Source: an uncultured Anaerovibrio sp.
Lineage (GTDB): Bacteria > Bacillota > Negativicutes > Selenomonadales > Selenomonadaceae
NCBI GenBank assembly: GCA_934203205.1
Contig: CAKPYV010000038.1
Span: 1-22,446 of the forward strand
Direction: 5' to 3'
DNA length: 22,446 nt
The position numbers were made by a program, and so were the translations under genes. The notes under the pieces were generated by a model. That model worked only from the letters and a program-made list of their open reading frames with translations, was not told the origin of the DNA and did not search any database. Shown here one piece after another: positions 16,115-22,446 of the stretch; within the stretch, counting starts at the first letter, position 1; each line of letters starts with the position of its first letter.

Positions 16115-17341
16115 ATGAAGAAAAAATATAAAGCTACAGCGGCACTGGCGGTAAGCATTGCAGGAGCTGCTGGTACAACTGGTCTGGCTCAGACAGGCTT
16201 TCTGGGCGGAATGGTGCATAATGGCTTTTTAGCGGCTACCATCGGTGGCTTGGCTGATTGGTTTGCCATAACGGCTCTGTTTAGAAAGCCTTTGGGAATT
16301 TCCTATAGAACAGAAATTATTATCCGTAATCGCCAGCGTATTATGCAGGCGGTGGTAGATTTTGCTGCCAATGATTTGCTGGCTACGGAAAACATCATGA
16401 AATTTGTCAATCAGCAGGACTTAGGTGAATTTTTAACAATTTTTGTTAGAAAGTACGGTCAGGAAAAGTTGATGCCTCATGTAGAAAAGATAGCTGTACA
16501 AATGGAGCAGGAACTGTCTGCAGAGGCTATGGCTAAGCTAATGGCTCCCCATATGAAGAATATGCTTACAGATGATCTGTTGGAGTCTATGGCAGGGGAA
16601 ATGCTGGCAGGACTGTCTCATGAGGAGCAGTCTAAACGGTTGTTGTATGTGTTGGCAGAAGGCCTGGAGCAGCTGCTGCAGGACCAGAAGCTAAAGCAGC
16701 TTTTGGCAGAATATATGGAGGAGCTGCTGACAGAATATGGAAATGCTGTTAGCAGCAGAGCCTTTGTTATAGGGCTATTGGGCTTGTCAGGCAATAAGCT
16801 GGCAGATCAGCTATCAGATAAAATAGCTCACTGGCTGTCAGAGCTGTCACAAAATCCAGCTAGAGAAGCTCAGGCTGTTGATTGGTTGTCAGATAAGCTG
16901 AAGCAGTTATCACAAAATGATAATGTGGTTCAGCTATTAGCTCAGATGATGAATGAAAAGCTGACAGAGGAAAAATTGCAAGCCATTCTGCAGGATGTAC
17001 TAGATAGTATTTTGTCTAAGGGAGTGTTATCCCGTCAGCTGATGGCTTGGGCAGAGGGATATTTTGAGCAGTTTTTGGCAAATACTGCTTGGCAGCAGCA
17101 GGCTGATGTCTGGCTGAAAAAATGGTTGGCAGATGAACTGGGCAAGCATCATGATATTATTACTCATATGATTGAAGAAAGACTGGGCCAGCTATCAGAT
17201 AAGGAGCTGGTGGAGTTTACTGAAGCCAAGGTTGCAGACGATTTGCAAATGATTCGTATAAATGGTTCTGTGGTAGGTTCTTTGGTTGGCATGGGACTAT
17301 ATGCGATTGTATATTTAGCAGGGCAGGTGTTGTGGCCATGA
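16115..17341 (+). CDS. DUF445 family membrane protein, first copy
   Basis: A 408-residue DUF445 (YjiN-like) protein; the biochemical function is unknown. A hydrophobic Ala/Gly-rich N-terminus (residues ~7-55) carries the family signature GGLADWFAITALFRKPLG. A long, Glu/Gln/Leu-rich helical central region follows, likely coiled coil. The C-terminus returns to RINGSVVGSLVGMG plus a final membrane helix ending LAGQVLWP. Both ends are probably in the membrane, with the helical part on one side. It begins 11 bases after the preceding stop with no strong ribosome site, so translation may be coupled. It overlaps the following paralogue. Confidence 0.88.
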   Translation: MKKKYKATAALAVSIAGAAGTTGLAQTGFLGGMVHNGFLAATIGGLADWFAITALFRKPLGISYRTEIIIRNRQRIMQAVVDFAANDLLATENIMKFVNQQDLGEFLTIFVRKYGQEKLMPHVEKIAVQMEQELSAEAMAKLMAPHMKNMLTDDLLESMAGEMLAGLSHEEQSKRLLYVLAEGLEQLLQDQKLKQLLAEYMEELLTEYGNAVSSRAFVIGLLGLSGNKLADQLSDKIAHWLSELSQNPAREAQAVDWLSDKLKQLSQNDNVVQLLAQMMNEKLTEEKLQAILQDVLDSILSKGVLSRQLMAWAEGYFEQFLANTAWQQQADVWLKKWLADELGKHHDIITHMIEERLGQLSDKELVEFTEAKVADDLQMIRINGSVVGSLVGMGLYAIVYLAGQVLWP

Positions 17342-18528
17342 TGTGGAAAAATTGGAATAAGGCTGATAAAACACTGTTGGCAGCAACAGCCATCTTTTGC
17401 TTTGCTCTGTGCTTAAACATTCATTATAGGGATAATGTTTTTGCAAAAGGTTTTTTGTTCTGTGCCGAGGCGGCTCTGGTAGGTGGTATTGCTGACTGGT
17501 TTGCGGTTACAGCTCTTTTTGAAAAGCCCTTGGGGTTTCCGTGGCACACAGCTATTTTGCCAAGACGCCGGCAGTCATTTATAGAGGCTACAGGCAGAAT
17601 GCTGCAGCAGGAGTTTTTTGGCAGAAAAAGTCTGATAAAAAAGATAAGGCGAATTGATTTTGCCAATATGGTAGTGGCATGGCTGGGAAGAACTCAGACT
17701 AAACAGATGTTAGCTGAATGGCTGTTAAACAGACTGCCGTTGTGGCTGAGTAAAAACGGTCGGCTGCCTGATGGGGCACTGAGTAGAAGTTCAGCTTTGG
17801 AATTAAAGGCTGAAAGTTTAAAGCCTCTTTCCGATTATGCTATTAGAACATTTTATGATTTTGCCAAGGATCCGGAATTTTATCAACGGGTAAAGAATGG
17901 CTTGGAGGAATATGTTGAGTCCAAGCTGCAGGGGCCTATGGCTATGATGATGGCTGGCTTTGCCCAGTCTGCCAATATTATTAATGTGGATGAGGCTGCG
18001 GAACTGATTCAGAAGAAAACTATTTTGCTTATGGAAAGGGTTCAGCAGGAAAATACAGCAGAATACGCCCAGGTTCAAGAATCTCTTGGAAAAATTTTTG
18101 ATTTTTATGAAAAAAATTTGCTTGTTAAGCAGGAATTAAATGATGTTTTGTTGAATAGGGCAGGGAAATGGGATTTTTGTGGGCATTTATTAAATCAGAA
18201 TGGCCAAATGGATAATCTTTTGGAGAAGAATTTGGCACAACTAGTAGAGGAATTGCTGGAAAGAGCAGAAGCATTGCTTTCTAACAATAAGACCTTGCAG
18301 GAAGAATTAAATGGTTTGATTTATCAAATGGCGGCGAGAGGAGCCCTACAGGCTCAGGAATTATTGGGTAGTATTACCAATGATGTGCTGGGAACTATGA
18401 CGGATCAGCAGATAAATCGTCTGGTGTATGACAAGGTAGAGCCGGATTTGCTGTGGATTCGGATGAATGGCTCCATTGTAGGTGCTTCAATAGGCTTGGT
18501 TGTATTTGTAGCAATGCAATTTATTTAA
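17338..18528 (+). CDS. DUF445 family membrane protein, second copy
   Basis: A tandem paralogue of the preceding protein, with the same plan: hydrophobic N-terminus, signature GGIADWFAVTALFEKPLG, long helical middle, and RMNGSIVGASIGLVVFVAM at the C-terminal membrane helix. The two are well diverged between these anchors, so this is an old duplication. Start choice: ATG 17338 overlaps the upstream stop as ATGA, and GGCAGGTG (17323-17330) is suitably placed; ATG 17341 and GTG 17332 are alternatives. About 396 residues. The overlap implies translational coupling and a likely joint function, perhaps a hetero-oligomer (inference). No known reaction can be assigned. Confidence 0.87.
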   Translation: MMWKNWNKADKTLLAATAIFCFALCLNIHYRDNVFAKGFLFCAEAALVGGIADWFAVTALFEKPLGFPWHTAILPRRRQSFIEATGRMLQQEFFGRKSLIKKIRRIDFANMVVAWLGRTQTKQMLAEWLLNRLPLWLSKNGRLPDGALSRSSALELKAESLKPLSDYAIRTFYDFAKDPEFYQRVKNGLEEYVESKLQGPMAMMMAGFAQSANIINVDEAAELIQKKTILLMERVQQENTAEYAQVQESLGKIFDFYEKNLLVKQELNDVLLNRAGKWDFCGHLLNQNGQMDNLLEKNLAQLVEELLERAEALLSNNKTLQEELNGLIYQMAARGALQAQELLGSITNDVLGTMTDQQINRLVYDKVEPDLLWIRMNGSIVGASIGLVVFVAMQFI

Positions 18529-18549
18529 AAAAAGGCGGGGGTATTGATT

Positions 18550-20493
18550 ATGAAAGGTAAGTTAATTTTATGTCATGTACTGTGTACAGCCATTGGCTGT
18601 ATTGCTGGTGCTTTGGCAGCTTCCGGTATGGGAGTATTTGGCGGCGCCCTGTTGGCTGTAGTGATAGCAGCTGTATTGGGGGCTGTAGGCATTAGCAAAA
18701 TTGTGGCGGAGGAAGAGGATATTCCTACCATGAAGCCAGTTTTGAAGCCTGCTGTTCATAAAGCTCCAGTGGCAGTGACACCACAGCCTGTCAAGGTACA
18801 GCATTCTGATATGGATTTGCTGGGCTTGTCTGAGGAAATGGCTTTTGCTTCCCAGCAGGTTGTATGGGGCATTAACCAGTTTGAGGTTGCTATTAAGAAG
18901 CTGGGGGATTTGTCCAACGATATTAGTTCCAAATCTGAGAATAATGCTAGCAGTCTGGAGGAGGCTTCCGCTGGTGTTATGGAAATTGCCGGGGTAGCCA
19001 GCGATATTTCTGAAACTGCTCAGTCCGGTATGGATCAGTGCCATTCCTCTACCTCTTTGGTAGAAAAATATCAGCGCGAGGTAAATGAGGTTACTTTGGC
19101 TATTAAGAATGTAGGCCAGGTGGTACAGGCAGCTGTAAATGATATTGATGAATTGAATAATGCTTCTGAGAAGATTGCAAATTTTGTAGAGAAAATTCGT
19201 GGTATTGCCAGCCAGACCAATCTGTTGGCCCTGAATGCTGCCATTGAGGCTGCCCGGGCTGGAGAGCATGGCAAGGGCTTTGCTGTAGTAGCCGAGGAGG
19301 TTCGCAAGCTGGCTGCTGAAAGTGAGGAAACTACCAAGGAAATAGAGGCAATTGTTAACGAAATTACTGGCACTACCGCTGGCGTAACTAAGAGTATGCG
19401 GGAGGGCAGTGACAGGCTCCAGTCTGTAGAAACTATGGCTGGAGAATCTGCCAATGCTATGTCTGAGATGGTGAAGAATATTCACACCATTGAAAATGTG
19501 GTGGATAATTTGAGCAATATGTCTACCAAGCAGCGGGATACCACTGGTGAAATGGCCAAGGTTATTGAGAATATTGGTCAGGCCACTGTGGATATTGCGG
19601 CTCATACCAGGGAAACCAATGATAGTGTTGGCCATCAGATTAACAACATGGATGAGCTTAATAATTATGCCAGCTCCTTGCTGTCTGTAGCAGATAGACT
19701 GCAGGAGGCAGCAGTAGCCTTCAAGAAGTCAAATGAGCTGATTTTTGCGGTAAATCCGTTTACAGCTCCGGACATTATTAGAAAGACCTATATGCCTATT
19801 TTGACCAAGGTGGCCAAGGATGCTGGCTACAAGGCTAGAACTATTATCGTAAACGATTATGATGCTTTGGGTAGAGCCTTGAAAAATGGTACGGCGGATA
19901 TTGGCTGGTTCTCTCCTGCTGCATATGTTTCTGCTAAGAAGGACACTAATCTGCAGCCATTGGTAACACCAAAGGTAAATAACAATACCTCTTATACAGG
20001 TTATATTATTGCCAAAAAGGGCAGTGGCATAAAGAGTATTGATGATTTGCAGGACAAGAGCTTTGCCTTTGTTGATAGGAAGTCTGCCTCTGGCTATGTA
20101 TACCCTCGGGCAGCTCTGTTGGAAAATGGCAAGAATCCAGAGCATTTCTTTAGCAGCACCAGCTTCCTAGGCAGCCATAATAAGGTTATTGATGCGGTTA
20201 TCAGCGGTGAGGTTCAGGCTGGTGCAACCTATTCTGATGCCTTTGATGATGCTGGCCAGAAGGCAGCGGCTAATTTGGATATCATCTTTATGACGGATCC
20301 TATTCCAAAGGATACTATTGCCGCAGCAGCAACTTTGCCAAAGGATGTAGTTGAAATGCTGACTAAGGGCTTTGAGGGGGTTCGTGCTGGCAATAGCGAG
20401 TGTGGTACCGCTATGGAGGCTGCCCACATTGATGGCTTCGTTCAGGCCAAGGATTCTGATTATGATGTGGTAAGAAGAGCTATTAGTCAGTAA
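18550..20493 (+). CDS. MCP signalling protein fused to a C-terminal PhnD-like substrate-binding domain
   Basis: A 647-residue protein of unusual order. Residues ~4-46 form two closely spaced membrane helices split by ASGMGVFGG, leaving almost no periplasmic loop. A Pro/Val/Lys-rich linker (~50-85) stands where HAMP would normally be. An MCP coiled coil follows, with the CheA/CheW-binding tip SQTNLLALNAAIEAARAGEH near 218-237 and VVAEEVRKLAAES beyond it. From ~395 to the end lies a complete PhnD/phosphonate-type binding-protein fold: LIFAVNPFTAPDIIRKTYMP, LKNGTADIGWFSPAAYVSA, SYTGYIIAKKGSGI and GATYSDAFDDAG. With two membrane passes, both the MCP and binding domains should be cytoplasmic, which suggests sensing of an internal ligand (inference). 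Start: ATG 18550 after GGCGGGGG; an upstream in-frame TTG (18544) is too close. It follows the DUF445 pair by 21 bases and precedes a GGDEF gene by 54. Confidence 0.9.
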   Translation: MKGKLILCHVLCTAIGCIAGALAASGMGVFGGALLAVVIAAVLGAVGISKIVAEEEDIPTMKPVLKPAVHKAPVAVTPQPVKVQHSDMDLLGLSEEMAFASQQVVWGINQFEVAIKKLGDLSNDISSKSENNASSLEEASAGVMEIAGVASDISETAQSGMDQCHSSTSLVEKYQREVNEVTLAIKNVGQVVQAAVNDIDELNNASEKIANFVEKIRGIASQTNLLALNAAIEAARAGEHGKGFAVVAEEVRKLAAESEETTKEIEAIVNEITGTTAGVTKSMREGSDRLQSVETMAGESANAMSEMVKNIHTIENVVDNLSNMSTKQRDTTGEMAKVIENIGQATVDIAAHTRETNDSVGHQINNMDELNNYASSLLSVADRLQEAAVAFKKSNELIFAVNPFTAPDIIRKTYMPILTKVAKDAGYKARTIIVNDYDALGRALKNGTADIGWFSPAAYVSAKKDTNLQPLVTPKVNNNTSYTGYIIAKKGSGIKSIDDLQDKSFAFVDRKSASGYVYPRAALLENGKNPEHFFSSTSFLGSHNKVIDAVISGEVQAGATYSDAFDDAGQKAAANLDIIFMTDPIPKDTIAAAATLPKDVVEMLTKGFEGVRAGNSECGTAMEAAHIDGFVQAKDSDYDVVRRAISQ

Positions 20494-20547
20494 ATGTGGC
20501 GACTATCTGCTTGGCACAAAGTGTACTTATAATGGTAGGTATTAAAT

Positions 20548-22272
20548 ATGGAAAAAGGTATGCTTTCCTGGCTGATTAACAATCATATTCAGTCAGAAAC
20601 GAAATTGGATCGGGTTTTTGGTCCGCTTATTTATATTGCGCAAAAGAATGATGATATTAAGGTAGAATCTGCAAATACAGCCTTTGAAGCCCTCTTTGAC
20701 TGGCATGATTACAATTGGCAGCATGGAATGTATATAGAACACATCTTGCCTCCAGGAGGAAGAAAAGGGTTTTGGGATGCCTTGGCAAAAGCTGGAGAAA
20801 AGCCTTGGAACCAGATTATTCTGGATACGGAGCTTAAGAAAAAAGATGGAACAATATTGCGCTGCAAGGCCCATATTTTTTGTATAGATAAAAATGCAGA
20901 AGAAATAAAATATCTGGTGCGTTTGGATTATGATTTGGAGACCCAGATAAAGGATGCTCTATTTACTGAGGCTTTATGCCAAAGCAAGGTTAATTGCTGG
21001 TATTGGGATATGAATCAGGGGACGGCTACTTTTTTCAATACGGATATTCCAGAAAAACCATTGCAAAATGCAGAATTTATGAATGATTCGTATGTTTTTA
21101 TCAAAGATTTTCCCCAGGGATTTATTCATTCTGTGGATTTTGTGGGGCAATATAGAGATGGATTCATGGAATTTGTCAAAAAATTGCTATCCCGGAAAAT
21201 TGAGGGAGAGGTTCACGGAGAGGTAGCCTTTAAAAGCGGCGAAGATAAATTAATTTGGGTATCCTTTACGGCTCAGACTGTGAGAAATACTGATGGTATT
21301 CCAGAATATGCCATGGGGACTTGGAGAAATATTACGGATCAGAAGGTTAGTGAGCAGCAACAGCAGCACAACAGCTATTTGGTAGGTAATCTTATCAGGG
21401 ATTCTGTTTATGATATTACTGTCAATGTGGATAAGAATTTCTTTGTGGCAGATAATAGCTTGGAAAAATGGATGGAGGAAACCAGAGTTTTTGCTGCCTA
21501 CTACGATCAAGCGATTCGGAAAATTGCCAATGAAAGGGTAGTAAAGGAGGATAGGCAAAGGTTTTTGGACTTTTTCTCTCTGGAAACCATTCGCAATTTG
21601 CCAGAGGATGAGAATGTTTCTATAGAGTACCGCCGTAAATATAAGGGTCGCGACAATTGGTTCAAGGTTACTATTAATACCTTTAGTTTGGATGAGTTTA
21701 CGGACAAGTGGATGTATGCTTTGGTTTATGATATTGATTCTGTGAAGAAACGGGAAATCATGCTGGAGCAAATGGCGGCCACTGATGCTTTGACTGGCTT
21801 GTATAACAGAAAGTATAGTCTTGATATGATGGCGGAGTATATCCAGCAATATCCAGAATTGCCTAATGCTGTGGTTTATATGGATCTGGATAATTTCAAA
21901 AGCGTTAATGATACTTTGGGACATGCAGCTGGGGACAGCTTGCTTATTCGGGTAGCGGAATCCATGCGTGAATATTTTGGCGAGGATGCGGTGCTGGGGC
22001 GCATTGGCGGTGATGAATTTATTTTCATGTGCCATAATGCAGACAAGGAATATGTGGACCAGATGATGAAGGATTTTGTGAATTTTGTTGGTTCCCAGTG
22101 CAAGGAAGAGTGTCTAACAGTTAAGGTTACAGTATCCTTGGGCTATGTATTGTATCCTGATTATGGCAGTGATGTGGCGGAGTTGGCGAATTTGGCAGAT
22201 AAGGCTTTGTACAAGGCCAAGCGTCATGGTAAAAATATGGCTCTGGCTTATAATAAGGATTTGGGCGAATAA
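20548..22272 (+). CDS. cytoplasmic diguanylate cyclase with PAS-like sensor region
   Basis: Makes cyclic di-GMP from two GTP, the signal for motile-to-sessile switching. 574 residues, no membrane helix or signal peptide. The first ~400 residues look like three PAS-type modules (about 20-130, 135-270 with WRNITDQK at its end, and 285-410); none shows an obvious cofactor motif. The GGDEF domain follows: DALTGLYNRKYS, YMDLDNFKSVNDTLGHAAGD, then an intact RIGGDEF at 485-491. The allosteric I-site RxxD is absent: the R and D positions hold Gly and Ala in GEDAVLGR. Ordinary product inhibition through that site is therefore unlikely. GGTAGG (20534-20539) precedes ATG 20548. Last gene of the long unit; a strong terminator follows. 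A TATAAT at 20528-20533 might give an extra start, but lacks a good -35. Confidence 0.93.
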   Translation: MEKGMLSWLINNHIQSETKLDRVFGPLIYIAQKNDDIKVESANTAFEALFDWHDYNWQHGMYIEHILPPGGRKGFWDALAKAGEKPWNQIILDTELKKKDGTILRCKAHIFCIDKNAEEIKYLVRLDYDLETQIKDALFTEALCQSKVNCWYWDMNQGTATFFNTDIPEKPLQNAEFMNDSYVFIKDFPQGFIHSVDFVGQYRDGFMEFVKKLLSRKIEGEVHGEVAFKSGEDKLIWVSFTAQTVRNTDGIPEYAMGTWRNITDQKVSEQQQQHNSYLVGNLIRDSVYDITVNVDKNFFVADNSLEKWMEETRVFAAYYDQAIRKIANERVVKEDRQRFLDFFSLETIRNLPEDENVSIEYRRKYKGRDNWFKVTINTFSLDEFTDKWMYALVYDIDSVKKREIMLEQMAATDALTGLYNRKYSLDMMAEYIQQYPELPNAVVYMDLDNFKSVNDTLGHAAGDSLLIRVAESMREYFGEDAVLGRIGGDEFIFMCHNADKEYVDQMMKDFVNFVGSQCKEECLTVKVTVSLGYVLYPDYGSDVAELANLADKALYKAKRHGKNMALAYNKDLGE

Positions 22273-22285
22273 AATGTAGATTTTG

Positions 22286-22330
22286 CAGGCTGCGGTGTAG
22301 GATTTTCTATACTGTGGCCTGTTATTTTTT
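22286..22330 (+). terminator. terminator of the activase-to-GGDEF unit
   Basis: CAGGCTGCGGTGTAG (22286-22300) pairs along 15 bp with CTATACTGTGGCCTG (22307-22321), including four G-U wobbles, with a 6-nt loop. TTATTTTTTGC follows directly. Because of the wobbles it works best on the plus strand. Confidence 0.9.
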
Positions 22331-22369
22331 GCAGAATTAAGAATATGTGAATAAAATTTTATAAAAGTG

Positions 22370-22398
22370 TTGACAGAGGTGCAGATTTGTTGTAATAT
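22370..22398 (+). promoter_or_regulatory. strong promoter, possibly of a stable-RNA operon
   Basis: A consensus TTGACA (22370-22375) and TAATAT (22393-22398) are 17 bp apart, preceded by an AT-rich UP-element-like stretch (22350-22366). The transcribed part (from about 22405) contains a small GCTG/CAGC hairpin and no start codon with a ribosome site before the window ends at 22446. An rRNA or tRNA operon is a reasonable guess, but the gene itself is outside the window. Confidence 0.7.
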
Positions 22399-22446
22399 AT
22401 ACATCGTTGTCGCTGAGATACAGCAAAGCAAAGCCTTGGAGCTGAA

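Noticed and set aside
20511..20533. TTGGCAC...TATAAT before the GGDEF gene as a sigma-54 or sigma-70 promoter
   Set aside because: The -12 element (TTGC) of sigma-54 is absent at the right distance, and TTGGCA is only 11 bp from TATAAT, too close for sigma-70.
1..22446. CRISPR arrays, tRNA genes, insertion sequences, prophage or toxin-antitoxin modules
   Set aside because: No regular repeat-spacer pattern, tRNA cloverleaf, transposase, integrase or toxin-like gene was seen anywhere in the window.

Overview
The window looks like chromosomal DNA from an anaerobic, motile, Gram-negative-type Firmicute. Class Negativicutes (the Selenomonas/Anaerovibrio kind of organism) is my best guess. The reasons are a flagellin paired with the flagellin lysine methylase FliB, the divergent rpsT/lepA arrangement, strong Shine-Dalgarno sites, a 2-hydroxyglutaryl-CoA-dehydratase-activator megaprotein typical of strict anaerobes, and abundant chemotaxis and c-di-GMP genes. 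The species cannot be named from this sequence alone.

Layout. (1) 1-3058: the 3' part of a large flagellin gene, a 3' UTR with several stem-loops and a strong terminator-like hairpin, then an AT-rich fliB. (2) 3059-3752: a 694-bp stretch without a gene. Most of it (3074-3654) folds into an elaborate set of nested helices closed by a 15-bp end-to-end stem. I read it as a candidate large structured non-coding RNA, or less likely a MITE-like element with terminal inverted repeats. (3) 3698-7105: mfd with its own promoter and a convergent, shared terminator. (4) 7107-9095, minus strand: a classical dCache-HAMP-MCP chemoreceptor. (5) 9312-9791: rpsT on the minus strand with two successive terminators, divergent from lepA; two good promoters lie back to back. 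(6) 9832-11628: lepA and its terminator. (7) 11684-22330: one apparent transcription unit of about 10.6 kb. It runs from a TTGTCT/17/TATAAT promoter to a strong terminator, and encodes a ~1412-residue double-activase/dehydratase-like iron-sulfur protein, two tandem DUF445 membrane proteins, an unusual MCP with a PhnD-like binding-protein domain at its C-terminus, and a cytoplasmic PAS-GGDEF diguanylate cyclase. (8) 22370-22446: a near-consensus promoter with an AT-rich upstream element, whose transcript leaves the window; it resembles a stable-RNA promoter.

How the genes connect. Flagellin and FliB form a substrate/modifier pair. The two MCPs and the diguanylate cyclase point to motility and lifestyle control, and mfd, rpsT and lepA are housekeeping. 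The most interesting items are the structured intergenic region at 3074-3654 and the MCP at 18550-20493. That MCP's predicted ligand-binding module lies after the signalling domain, and therefore apparently inside the cell.
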